Assembly (NCBI RefSeq): GCF_902498845.1
Contig: NZ_CABVLM010000022.1
Span: forward strand, 1-51,462
Source of the DNA: Pseudoalteromonas rhizosphaerae
GTDB taxonomy: Bacteria > Pseudomonadota > Gammaproteobacteria > Enterobacterales > Alteromonadaceae
DNA: 51,462 nt
Direction of reading: 5' to 3'
The position numbers and the translations under genes were made by a program. The notes under the pieces are model-generated. The model did no database searches, was not told the DNA's origin, and was given only the letters and a program-made list of their open reading frames with translations. Below are positions 32,911 through 40,113 of the stretch, one piece after another (position 1 is the first letter of the stretch; the number at the start of each line of letters is the position of its first letter).

Positions 32911-32970
32911 AATTTATCCTGAGTACAACACTAATGACCGTTCGAAAAATACCATATTTTGAGTTTTTCG

Positions 32971-33005
32971 CAATAAAAAACTAACATTTTGTTAGTTTTT
33001 TATTG
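32971..33005. promoter_or_regulatory. 35-bp perfect inverted repeat between divergent genes
   Basis: CAATAAAAAACTAAC and its exact complement, 15+15 bp around ATTTT. A second dyad CGAAAAA/TTTTTCG lies just left (about 32943-32970). Because genes on both sides point away, an operator or attenuator is likelier than a terminator. Confidence 0.6.
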
Positions 33006-33068
33006 TCAAAGGAATGAAATTATAAATAAAGTCGGTTAGTATATCGGCAACAATCACAAGGTACATGC

Positions 33069-33503
33069 ATGTTTAAAAAGTTAAAAAAGCAATTAACCGA
33101 CGAACAAAAACACGTAAATCAAGTGTTTGAGCGTTTATGTTATGTTTATGGCGTACAAAACAATGCAGCCCTTGAGCGCGAATTGGGGCTAAGCAACGCT
33201 TATTGCACAGGCAGAATTAAACGCGGATCGCTGCCATTTGAGCTCATATACAATGCAGCGATTGAAAAACAAACCAGTTACGAGCAAATACTTTTTGGTG
33301 CGCCAATGAAGCAAGTAGACGGCAATGATTTGCTGATCATAAAGCAAGGTATACTTAAAAGCTTATTGAAGATTAAAGCGGGTGATTTAATGGCCAAGGC
33401 CAACACGCCACACGACCTTGAAAGCATTGCTAAAATACAGGCCGAATCGGTAGAAAGTGAATTAACCGTGCATTGGGCCAAACAACAAAAAGACAGCGCT
33501 TAG
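33069..33503 (+). CDS. CI-type HTH regulator (Phage_CI_repr N-terminal domain)
   Basis: A 144-residue protein. Residues ~15-78 fit the bacteriophage CI repressor HTH: VNQVFERLCYVYGVQNNAAL, ERELGLSNAYCTGRIKRGSL, PFELIYNAAIEKQTSYEQIL, FGAP. The C-terminal part is helical, without an S24 peptidase domain. A second, separate repressor-like gene in the plasmid block; it may act on the dyads upstream. Confidence 0.78.
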   Translation: MFKKLKKQLTDEQKHVNQVFERLCYVYGVQNNAALERELGLSNAYCTGRIKRGSLPFELIYNAAIEKQTSYEQILFGAPMKQVDGNDLLIIKQGILKSLLKIKAGDLMAKANTPHDLESIAKIQAESVESELTVHWAKQQKDSA

Positions 33504-33514
33504 CTGTCTTTTTT
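33487..33514. terminator. Convergent bidirectional terminator
   Basis: AAAAAGACAGC-GCTTA-GCTGTCTTTTT overlaps the stop codons of the two convergent genes. Confidence 0.87.
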
Positions 33515-33889
33515 GTTATTGCTAAACTTTGCATAAATAACCGAGTGGTTATTTTTTTTATCGTACTGCCTGAATAGCTCACCCAGTGACAGCTCTTGTT
33601 GCGGCTGTTCGCTCACAACCAACGGCGGCAAATCAATGCCGTACGGTTTCATTTTTGGGTGTTTACCGATGATCAGCGCAATTTCGTCTTGCAGCTTTTC
33701 GGCTTTGTAAAACAGGTCAATTGATTTTTGGCAATCCGTTTCGTTTTTATGATCAATCAAATAGCGCATGGCCAGCTCTGACTTATCACGTACTTGCTTT
33801 TCAAAAAAGCGATTTCGCGTTGTAAACCACACGCTAATACACATCAAAACTAATAACACTGCAATTGCAATGTATACAACATCAATCAT
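33500..33889 (-). CDS. Single-pass membrane protein, unknown
   Basis: From the ATG at 33889 (AGGGGG upstream) 129 residues: an N-terminal helix (IDVVYIAIAVLLVLMCISVW) and a cytoplasmic helical part with coiled-coil character (FYKAEKLQDEIALIIGKHPK). The start lies inside the end of the upstream membrane gene, so the two are coupled. Confidence 0.6.
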   Translation of the reverse strand: MIDVVYIAIAVLLVLMCISVWFTTRNRFFEKQVRDKSELAMRYLIDHKNETDCQKSIDLFYKAEKLQDEIALIIGKHPKMKPYGIDLPPLVVSEQPQQELSLGELFRQYDKKNNHSVIYAKFSNNKKDS

Positions 33890-34469
33890 AACGCCCCCTT
33901 GGCAAATATAGACCAATAATACACCCAAACCGAGTACGCAGAATATAAGGAAAAAGCATGGCAATAGCCAGCACTATACTTACGTATAATACAATAAAAC
34001 TGTACATATAATGTAAATATTCATGCTCTACTTGTATATTTAGCACAACAAACTTAACCCAAATAACAAAATGCGCGATAGCCAATACTGCGCTTAATTT
34101 CATTACACAAAAAAACAAAGCACCATATTTATAACTAAACCGCGTATGCAGATAATAAAGAACAAACATACTTAAAACACTTGCTGAACTTAAAGCTAAA
34201 TACACATTTTGCGCAAGATCGCTTCGGCCAGAATTGGCAACGAACATTAGTACTTTTTCCATTAATAATGTAGTCAGCATGTACTTTGTTACGACAACTG
34301 CTATTGATAAAAAGTCACTAAATAACTCTTTATTCCTATTGGCTCTATAAATTGATAAAGCCAATGCAAGTAAGTAACACAGCGAAATCATTACCTGCAA
34401 TGAAAAAACTTTATGCTCAGCAGTTGCTACTAATAAATTGTTATATAAATCAGAAAGGTAAGTTGTCAT
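33882..34469 (-). CDS. Multi-pass membrane protein, unknown
   Basis: From the ATG at 34469 (GGAG 8 bases upstream) 195 residues with five to six hydrophobic helices (for example VMISLCYLLALALSIY, VYLALSSASVLSMFVLYYL, FIVLYVSIVLAIAMLFPYIL). No transporter or sensor motif recognised. Downstream of the repeat-peptide gene, with a terminator between them, and coupled to a single-pass partner. Confidence 0.62.
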   Translation of the reverse strand: MTTYLSDLYNNLLVATAEHKVFSLQVMISLCYLLALALSIYRANRNKELFSDFLSIAVVVTKYMLTTLLMEKVLMFVANSGRSDLAQNVYLALSSASVLSMFVLYYLHTRFSYKYGALFFCVMKLSAVLAIAHFVIWVKFVVLNIQVEHEYLHYMYSFIVLYVSIVLAIAMLFPYILRTRFGCIIGLYLPRGRYD

Positions 34470-34508
34470 TTTCACTCCGTTGATGAAGTGATTAGCATAT
34501 AGTTTTAG

Positions 34509-34545
34509 GCATAAAAAAACCAGCTTATTAGCTGGCTTTTTATGC
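34509..34545. terminator. Terminator after the repeat-peptide gene
   Basis: GCATAAAAAAACCAGC pairs with GCTGGCTTTTTATGC; the loop is TTATTA. T-runs on both strands. Confidence 0.85.
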
Positions 34546-34554
34546 ACTTAGATA

Positions 34555-34734
34555 TTATTTAGGTTTTTTAGGCGGGTTTAATATAATAATGCCACCTGAA
34601 CCTTGTAGTTTTTGTTTTTTTGGTGGGTTAAGAATAATAATACCGCCTGAACCCTGTAAACGTGCTTGTTCAGTGTTTTGGGCTGGGGCTGCGTCAAACG
34701 CGATAGATGAAAGTAAAAGTGCTGCTAGTGTCAT
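34555..34734 (-). CDS. Putatively secreted protein with two near-identical 17-residue repeats
   Basis: A 59-residue product with AAGGA 9 bases upstream and an in-frame stop just before the ATG. The first 18 residues (MTLAALLLSSIAFDAAPA) look like a short Sec signal with an AxA cleavage site, though without a charged n-region. The rest is NTEQAR followed by two repeats, LQGSGGIIILNPPKK-QK and LQGSGGIIILNPPKK-PK. Across the 15 identical codons at least eight differ at silent positions and none changes an amino acid, strong evidence of selection on the peptide itself. Bounded by its own terminator and divergent from the resolvase. Could be a peptide-signal precursor, small secreted toxin or surface peptide; no family recognised. 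Confidence 0.72.
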   Translation of the reverse strand: MTLAALLLSSIAFDAAPAQNTEQARLQGSGGIIILNPPKKQKLQGSGGIIILNPPKKPK

Positions 34735-34810
34735 TTAATTGTTCCTTAAAAGTTGGTTTCATCCATAAATAGCAATAACCGCGCCATATTTTGTGCATGC
34801 AAACCATCAC

Positions 34811-34899
34811 ACTTTAGGGTAAACCCTAGAGTTAATTAAATTAGCCATGTGATCAGCGCACTATGTAAACTCTAGCGATACAAAAACAACGCTAAAGTT
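34811..34899. promoter_or_regulatory. res-like site for the serine resolvase
   Basis: Two inverted-arm subsites just before the resolvase start: ACTTTAGGG-N5-CCTAGAGTT (34811-34833) and ACTCTAGCG-N12-CGCTAAAGT (34869-34898). Arms share ACTYTAGSG. Related arms with unequal spacing are the layout of resolvase binding subsites. A third subsite was not found. Confidence 0.6.
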
Positions 34900-34901
34900 G
34901 A

Positions 34902-35618
34902 TTGATTGGATTGGCAAAAAATTACGCATACGTACGCATAAGCGATGCCCATAAACAAGACACAATAGGCCAGCGCGACAGGATCACCCGCTACGCAGAC
35001 ACGCACGGGCTATTTATCTATAAATGGTATGAATACAGCCTGAGCGGCTCGCAGACCAACAAAACCCAGCGCGGGCTAATTGATTTAATAGAGCGCCTTG
35101 CGCCAGGTGATCGGGTGTTGGTGAATGACATAGAGCGATTAGGCCGCGACTCAATCAGCGACATAATGGAAGTGCTCACCCGCATAATAAATGCAGGGGC
35201 TGAAATTCACTTTTGTATGAACGGCGACACGCTTACCCCATCACACAAAAATGACGTAGGGCAATTTTTTATACAAATAGGGCGCGCTTTTGCCGCTCAA
35301 GATTTTAGCAAACAGCGCAGTTTAAAAGCTAAAGCGGCAGCAGCTCGCCGCCAAGCACAAAATTTACCCGCAGGTCGAGCCACTGGGGCCATAATAAAAA
35401 GCAAACTTGACGAACGCGAAAACCAAATATTGTTTTGGTTAAGCCAAGACGTATTTAAAAATGAGATAGCGCGGCGCTTAAATGTAAGCAGCACCGCACT
35501 AATAAAATGGCTTGATCGGCGTGACGAACTAATATGCCAAGCCCGCGAACGTGGGCTTTATGAAAATGGCTTGAGCTTAATTGAGATAAAAAAGCGGTTA
35601 AAGGGTAAGATTATTTAA
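34902..35618 (+). CDS. Serine recombinase (resolvase/invertase family)
   Basis: TTG start (a second TTG at 34911 is possible); 238 residues. N-terminal catalytic domain: YVRIS with nucleophile Ser ~14, QRDRI, SGSQTNKTQRGLIDL, GDRVLVNDIERLGRDSI and the long E-helix (FIQIGRAFAAQDFSKQRSLK). A C-terminal HTH follows (NEIARRLNVSSTALIKWLDR). Small resolvase size. With its upstream arms it would resolve dimers of the circular prophage, as Cre-lox does for P1. Confidence 0.9.
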   Translation: MIGLAKNYAYVRISDAHKQDTIGQRDRITRYADTHGLFIYKWYEYSLSGSQTNKTQRGLIDLIERLAPGDRVLVNDIERLGRDSISDIMEVLTRIINAGAEIHFCMNGDTLTPSHKNDVGQFFIQIGRAFAAQDFSKQRSLKAKAAAARRQAQNLPAGRATGAIIKSKLDERENQILFWLSQDVFKNEIARRLNVSSTALIKWLDRRDELICQARERGLYENGLSLIEIKKRLKGKII

Positions 35619-35820
35619 TTGGTGTAGGCATTAGATCGGGTTGTTCGCAACAGTTCCAAACCATAACCGCTTGTCGTCTATATTCATAAGCCGCTGTTAT
35701 TGGTGCAACGGCACATTTGCTGAACGAGCAGCAAACATACCAGGTTAAATCCATGTCCTGCTCAACTTTTGCAGGTGACTTGCACCAAGGGCAATCCCTT
35801 AATTTATTACTCAATTTCAC
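35611..35820 (-). CDS. Lar-like restriction-alleviation zinc-ribbon protein
   Basis: A 69-residue product from a GTG overlapping the upstream stop. CPWCKSPA at 10-17, WYVCCSFSKCAVAP around 27-40 and VMVWNCC fit the Lar pattern C-P-x-C-G..C..C..A...WN. Lar proteins in Rac-type phages raise host methylation of DNA. Here it closes a methylase operon, which suits an anti-restriction role. Overlaps the convergent resolvase by 8 bases. Confidence 0.7.
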   Translation of the reverse strand: MKLSNKLRDCPWCKSPAKVEQDMDLTWYVCCSFSKCAVAPITAAYEYRRQAVMVWNCCEQPDLMPTPIK

Positions 35821-36071
35821 CTCATTTGTATTTCGAATTTTTTAACGCCAACGCTTTGCAGCAAAGCGGCTAAGTTATCTAAGCGCCAAGTGCGTAATTC
35901 ATCAACGCGGCCATGGCGCACGGTATAGGCTATTTGCTGCCCTGCAATAACTGCGATAACATGGTATTTGTTATCAACCGCTGATTGCTGTGCAATGACT
36001 TTACCCACGGATTGGGTTTTAAGTAAGCGTAAAAACTCACCTTCTTTTACCCGGTTAAATTCAACTGACAT
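35817..36071 (-). CDS. 84-residue protein, unknown
   Basis: Alpha/beta product (VEFNRVKEGEFLRLLKTQSV; YHVIAVIAGQQIAYTVRHGR; WRLDNLAALLQSVGVKKFEI). Overlaps neighbours on both sides. The style resembles small plasmid regulatory proteins; no family named. Confidence 0.55.
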   Translation of the reverse strand: MSVEFNRVKEGEFLRLLKTQSVGKVIAQQSAVDNKYHVIAVIAGQQIAYTVRHGRVDELRTWRLDNLAALLQSVGVKKFEIQMR

Positions 36072-36366
36072 TTACATTTTGCCGTTTTGTAGTGTTTATT
36101 TTGTCATTTTGTTTATAAATATTTAAATAGTCAAACACTAAATAATCACTTGGCGGATCAAAGCGCCCTATCGTTACCAGCTCATTGCTAAGCGTGATCT
36201 GATACGCGGTGTCGTTTTCGCCATGATGAATAGATAAATTTGCATACACCCTATGAGTTTTACGCACAGCGGCAATGTATGCGTTAAAAATTGCCTCATT
36301 TACTAGTGTGGCCACAACAGCACCCCGCTGAAATTTTACCGTTTTAATTAAAACCGCGTTCATCAT
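36061..36366 (-). CDS. Unknown 101-residue protein in the methylase operon
   Basis: Start at the ATG at 36366 or 36363 (a TTG at 36396 is also in frame). Product (NAVLIKTVKFQRGAVVATLV; YANLSIHHGENDTAYQITLS) is a small alpha/beta protein ending in a basic tail. Overlaps both neighbours. No family recognised. Confidence 0.5.
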   Translation of the reverse strand: MMNAVLIKTVKFQRGAVVATLVNEAIFNAYIAAVRKTHRVYANLSIHHGENDTAYQITLSNELVTIGRFDPPSDYLVFDYLNIYKQNDKINTTKRQNVNVS

Positions 36367-36463
36367 TGTATGAACGCGCCCATACAGATTGAGCAAATTG
36401 ACGGCCTTGTTTTACAGCCAGAAAATGTTGCCATCTATACCACTTTAAAACATGCTCGTTCAT
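36344..36463 (-). CDS. 39-residue ORF, unknown
   Basis: ATG at 36463 preceded by GGGAG. Reads MNEHVLKWYRWQHFLAVKQG and RQFAQSVWARSYNDERGFN. It overlaps the next gene's start, as do other genes in this operon. Real status uncertain because of its size. Confidence 0.42.
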   Translation of the reverse strand: MNEHVLKWYRWQHFLAVKQGRQFAQSVWARSYNDERGFN

Positions 36464-36518
36464 AATTTCTCCCATGATTTCACCTCGCCATCGATGGGCG
36501 GTAATTTTTTGTAAAGAG

Positions 36519-37841
36519 TCACGCGGCCACCTCTTTTTGAATTGCTGTATTTATATTGGCTCTAATTATTGCGGCAGCGGTTGGCGGGCTAACAGCATTG
36601 CCAACGCGCTTTAATTGTTCGGATAAAGGTATTTTTTTGCCGTTAACGTCATGAGTATGTTTGTAATCAGAGGGGAACCCCATTGCTAAAAAAAGCTCTT
36701 TTGGCATAAAAACGCGCAGCTTAATATCTCGTATTTGATACGTATCAGAATGCACTGTAACGAGTGCATAACGATCCTTTGTAGTAAATGTTCCTGCGGG
36801 TTCAGTTACTGGTTTTGCGTTTGATGTACCAAAATATTTAACTAAAAACGCAAACACAACACAAAAATGATTGCCGCCACCGGTTACTGTATGCATGGGT
36901 TCATTCATTGAATGGCCCACGCAACCGTTACGCATTTTCATTACAAAAGCAGCAGCTAACTGGCTGTTGTCATCCTTTGTAAATGGTATAGGAGCAATAA
37001 ATGGCTTGTCACAATTAAACACGTATTTATCTAACCCGATCCAAATACGTTTTAATGTTTTAGGGGCCAGTGCTTTTTTACGATTGAATATACTTCGCCC
37101 CTCAACGCTCCAATCAATGCAATCTGAAATTGGTTTTTGTTTTTCAATTGGGATTGGTGTTGGCCAATTGATAGGGTTGCCGTCTTTTCTCGCGGTGATA
37201 AAAAAGCGGGGGCGCGTCGTTGCTGCGCCGTTACTTGAGGCTGTAATTATCCTATGTTCAAGGTCATAACCCAAACCTTTAAATAGCTTTAATTTAGCTG
37301 ATATATCATGCTGTATATTTAACTCTATTACAGCCTCTTTCCATGCTGGGTGATTCGGCTTTAAGCCGCTTGTAAGCGCCAAAATAAACCCGTCGAATGT
37401 TTCACCTTTACGCTCTGGATCAGGGCGTAATTTACCATCACCTGTATCAATTAATGGGCCCCACGTTTGAAACTCTTTTACATTTTCTAAGTGAAACTTA
37501 ACCACGTTAACCAACAAACACCAATGCACAGTTAACCAAGCTAGCGCACGTATCTTTTTACTTAGCGGCTTGCCTCCTGACGCTATAGTGAAATGTGTAC
37601 AATCAGGGCTAAACCATGCTAAACCAACAGTGCGACCGCCACACAGCTTTACAGGGTCAACGTTCCATACAGATTCACAGTGATGGATAGTATTGGGGTG
37701 ATTTAATTCATGCATAGCAATTGCTTCAGGATCATGATTAATTGCATGATCAACTGGCCTGCCAGTTCCCCATTCAATACCAACACTGGCACCGCCACCG
37801 CCTGCATAACAATCAACTGATATTTCATCTTTCTTTAGCAT
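36519..37841 (-). CDS. DNA (cytosine-5) methyltransferase
   Basis: From the ATG at 37841 the product has 440 residues. Motif I DCYAGGGGASVGIEWG at 10-25, motif IV with catalytic Cys81 in FSPDCTHF, motif VI LENV at ~118-121, motif VIII TRPRFFITARKDG, motifs IX/X EQLKRVGNAVSPPTAAAI near the C-terminus. All catalytic elements are present. No restriction enzyme is next to it, so it is an orphan methylase, probably protecting the phage-plasmid from host restriction. An operator like those of the cI switch lies 39 bases before the start. Confidence 0.93.
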   Translation of the reverse strand: MLKKDEISVDCYAGGGGASVGIEWGTGRPVDHAINHDPEAIAMHELNHPNTIHHCESVWNVDPVKLCGGRTVGLAWFSPDCTHFTIASGGKPLSKKIRALAWLTVHWCLLVNVVKFHLENVKEFQTWGPLIDTGDGKLRPDPERKGETFDGFILALTSGLKPNHPAWKEAVIELNIQHDISAKLKLFKGLGYDLEHRIITASSNGAATTRPRFFITARKDGNPINWPTPIPIEKQKPISDCIDWSVEGRSIFNRKKALAPKTLKRIWIGLDKYVFNCDKPFIAPIPFTKDDNSQLAAAFVMKMRNGCVGHSMNEPMHTVTGGGNHFCVVFAFLVKYFGTSNAKPVTEPAGTFTTKDRYALVTVHSDTYQIRDIKLRVFMPKELFLAMGFPSDYKHTHDVNGKKIPLSEQLKRVGNAVSPPTAAAIIRANINTAIQKEVAA

Positions 37842-37879
37842 CTGACACCATACATTAAAACTGATAAACAAACAAAACA

Positions 37880-37896
37880 TACCACAAAAAGTGATA
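37880..37896. promoter_or_regulatory. Operator before the C5 methylase
   Basis: TACCAC-AAAAA-GTGATA. With the following CTAAATACATAAAA it matches the cro-side switch operator region in 26 of 28 bases, so the same repressor probably binds. The stretch 37908-37958 is AT-rich and contains TTTTGATATTA-ATTTTATATCT (minus strand), two 11-bp units like those at parA. Confidence 0.62.
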
Positions 37897-37958
37897 ACTA
37901 AATACATAAAAACACGCTAAAGATATAAAATTAATATCAAAAACATATTTTAATTATA

Positions 37959-38276
37959 TTAAAAGTACTCAACAATCCCAGCACGACATAACAAACCACG
38001 CCAGGCGCTATAACTGATTTTGTTATGCTCTTTTTTATCGGGTGCGGTTTCCCACTTACGAACAGCCGTAGAGCCTTTGTGATTCCATGACACACCGACA
38101 ATTCTAGCTACATCAGTTTGAGACCAACCCATTAATTGACGCAGGGCTTTTATATCTTGCGGTGTTGGCGGCTCGTATTCGCCTGATTCATTTGATTTAG
38201 CAAAGGCGCGATTTTTAAACCCATCAAGCGTGGTGGGTGACGTTCCTGCATTATACGTTTTATTTAATTCGCTCAT
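37959..38276 (-). CDS. XRE-type HTH regulator
   Basis: From the ATG at 38276 the product has 105 residues. HTH: PTPQDIKALRQLMGWSQTDV, ARIVGVSWNHKGSTAVRKWE. The C-terminus (ISYSAWRGLLCRAGIVEYF) is typical of small XRE proteins that sit near methylases or mobile elements. A GGGGCC-AAAC-GGCCCC hairpin (about 38285-38300) lies between radC and this start and may affect its translation. Confidence 0.75.
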   Translation of the reverse strand: MSELNKTYNAGTSPTTLDGFKNRAFAKSNESGEYEPPTPQDIKALRQLMGWSQTDVARIVGVSWNHKGSTAVRKWETAPDKKEHNKISYSAWRGLLCRAGIVEYF

Positions 38277-38310
38277 ATTTGTTCGGGGCCGTTTGGCCCC
38301 GCTCCTGTTG

Positions 38311-38769
38311 TTAAAGTAAGCCGCGCTTTGCAAAGCTTGTGTGACCCTCAGTACCTACCACTATATGGTCTAACACATTTACATCAATTAAACGAAGCGC
38401 AGCGCTTAGTTTATCTGTAATGCGCTTATCTGCTTCGCTTGGCTCAGTAATGCCGCTTGGGTGATTGTGAGCAAAGATAACTACCGCTGCATTGTGCGCT
38501 AATACAAGTTTAACCACTTCGCGTGGGTAAACACCGGCTGAATTAATAGTGCCAGTGAAAAGCTCAACCCATTCGATTAAACGGTTTTGCGAATCAAGTA
38601 ATGCTACTGCAAATACTTCATGCTCATAACCAACTAATTTAGTTTGGCATAGTGTTGCCGCTGTATATGGGCAAGTAATAGCAGCTGTTGTTTTAGCTTT
38701 TGCTTCGATGATTGCAGCCGCTTCAAAAATGATTGCTTGCTGTTGTTTTGTGAAAAGTGATTTAAACAT
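38311..38769 (-). CDS. radC: RadC-like JAB/MPN domain protein
   Basis: A 152-residue protein with the JAMM metal motif: Glu in GYEHEVFAVALL (~50), HNHPSG at 101-106 and the Asp in SEADKRITDKL. It lacks the N-terminal helix-hairpin-helix region of chromosomal RadC, as is usual for copies on plasmids, islands and phages. The substrate is unknown; the JAMM fold suggests a metallopeptidase. It starts beside the P1-like origin. Confidence 0.9.
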   Translation of the reverse strand: MFKSLFTKQQQAIIFEAAAIIEAKAKTTAAITCPYTAATLCQTKLVGYEHEVFAVALLDSQNRLIEWVELFTGTINSAGVYPREVVKLVLAHNAAVVIFAHNHPSGITEPSEADKRITDKLSAALRLIDVNVLDHIVVGTEGHTSFAKRGLL

Positions 38770-38851
38770 GGATTATCTCCGTTTTTGGTCATGGACTCAT
38801 TCCCGACCTACGAGATAATAATACCGCCCTTTTAGGGTGGTGTAAAGTGTA

Positions 38852-38895
38852 TTTTTATATTTATTTTATATACTTTTTATATTCTTTTTATATTT
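38852..38895. repeat. AT-rich 11-bp phased array at the P1-like origin
   Basis: Four units: TTTTTATATTT, ATTTTATATAC, TTTTTATATTC, TTTTTATATTT. They fit the same frame TTTTNATATNN as the array before parA. Candidate DNA unwinding element, upstream control of radC, or second ParA-partner site. Confidence 0.62.
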
Positions 38896-38974
38896 AATTA
38901 TTTTACCAGTAGATTGCTTTCAGTTTAAAAGCTGGTTGATAAAAGCGAACTAGTCAAACTATGTTTTGTAGGGT

Positions 38975-39050
38975 TTATCCACAAAATTGATGCATTTATT
39001 ACCAGTAAATAAACCTATATATATCCTATTAAAGATCCTAAGAGATCCTA
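38975..39050. promoter_or_regulatory. Origin elements: DnaA box and GATC heptamers
   Basis: TTATCCACA at 38975-38983 is a perfect consensus DnaA box. Two AGATCCTA units (39033-39040, 39043-39050), 10 bases apart, recall the GATC heptamers of P1 oriR. With the AT-rich array before and iterons after, this is a P1-type oriR layout. Confidence 0.78.
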
Positions 39051-39092
39051 GTACGCGTAACGCCTTTATTATCAAGGGCTGCAAGCAATGTG

Positions 39093-39198
39093 GGTGTAGT
39101 GTAAACGGGATAAAGGTGTAGTGTAAACGGGATGCGGTGTAGTGCAAGCGGGAAAAAGGTGTAGTGTAAACGGGCATTGTGGTGTAGTGTAAACGGGA
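39093..39198 (+). repeat. Five repA iterons (incC-like)
   Basis: Units of GGTGTAGTGTAAACGGGA begin at 39093, 39115, 39136, 39158 and 39181, spaced 21-23 bases, two helical turns. The third has two changes and the fourth one. Located directly before repA, they should bind RepA for initiation and for repA autoregulation. Confidence 0.93.
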
Positions 39199-39228
39199 AG
39201 AAACATAATACTATTGAATAATAATAAA

Positions 39229-40113
39229 ATGGCTGAAATCATTAAAATACAAGGGCCTGAGCTGGGCAGCAAGCTTAGTGACAAGTTAGAAACTAACAGC
39301 TCGTCCACAGTTCAAGCGTTGGCAATGCTAAGAATTGGTGTGTTTGTGCCAATTCGTCGCAACCCTCCTAAAAATAAGACTGGCGGTCTTGATAGGCCCG
39401 TTTTTAGAACTGACATAAGCGATGAGTTTAGAAAGTTAGAATTTGCCCGTACAGAAGGTTTTGAAAACGTTGCTATTCAGGGGCCTGCACTTAATTTTGA
39501 AACTGATTTTAAGGTGTGGTGTGGTGTGATCAGGGCATTTAACACCTATGGTTATCAAAACTCTGTTATTAAATTTAGCTTTGCTGAGTTTGCCAAAACC
39601 TGTGGCTTTACATCTAAGCAACTTGACGAGCGCTTACGAACGCGCATACATGATGCCCTTGTACGCATACGCGGCCAAGTGATCGAATTTACAAAACCGC
39701 AGGTTAGTAAGTCATATATTGGTGGTTTACTATCAACGGGCAGCTTTGATGCAGAAAACGACACCATTGAATTAGTCGCTGATCCTAAGCTGTGGGAACT
39801 GTACAGTATTGATCACCATGTTCTGTTAAAGCTTAATGTACTTTCTAAGCTTAACCGAAATGAGACTGCACAATGTCTGTACGCCTATTTAAGCGCACTA
39901 CCTAAAGACCCATTCCCCATTAGCTTTAAACGCCTTAGAGAACGCCTGTGTCTCACATCAAGCGTTAAAGAGCAAAACCGCACGATAAAAAAAGCCCTTG
40001 ATAAACTCAGAGATATTGGTTTTATGCGCGGCGATATCGTTAAAAAAGACAACGAATCATACTTAATACTTGATGCATTGAGCCAGCGCTTAAGCCTAAA
40101 CGATAAGGTGTAG
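39229..40113 (+). CDS. repA: P1-RepA-like replication initiator
   Basis: From the ATG at 39229 (TTG at 39214 possible) the product has 294 residues. It follows P1 RepA over most of its length: NSSSTVQALAMLRIGVFVP, GPALNFETDFKVWCGVIRAF, KFSFAEFAKTCGFTSKQLDE, DPKLWELYSIDHHVLL, EQNRTIKKALDKLRDIGFM. It binds iterons as a monomer and works with host DnaA. Iterons lie on both sides (incC-like before, incA-like over and after the stop), as in P1. Confidence 0.93.
   Translation: MAEIIKIQGPELGSKLSDKLETNSSSTVQALAMLRIGVFVPIRRNPPKNKTGGLDRPVFRTDISDEFRKLEFARTEGFENVAIQGPALNFETDFKVWCGVIRAFNTYGYQNSVIKFSFAEFAKTCGFTSKQLDERLRTRIHDALVRIRGQVIEFTKPQVSKSYIGGLLSTGSFDAENDTIELVADPKLWELYSIDHHVLLKLNVLSKLNRNETAQCLYAYLSALPKDPFPISFKRLRERLCLTSSVKEQNRTIKKALDKLRDIGFMRGDIVKKDNESYLILDALSQRLSLNDKV

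Noticed and set aside
34555..34734. Repeat peptide considered an arbitrium (AimP) homologue
   Set aside because: No AimR-like TPR receptor is seen, and the sequence does not resemble AimP peptides; any signalling role is only an analogy.
39093..39198. Regular repeats considered as a CRISPR array
   Set aside because: Units of 18 bp separated by only 3-5 bases, next to an initiator gene with a DnaA box; these are iterons. No cas genes are present.
38959..39308. Overlapping minus-strand open frames reading repeats of VYTTP and RLHYT
   Set aside because: They are translations of the iteron array on the opposite strand; periodicity comes from the DNA repeats, and no start or ribosome site is convincing.
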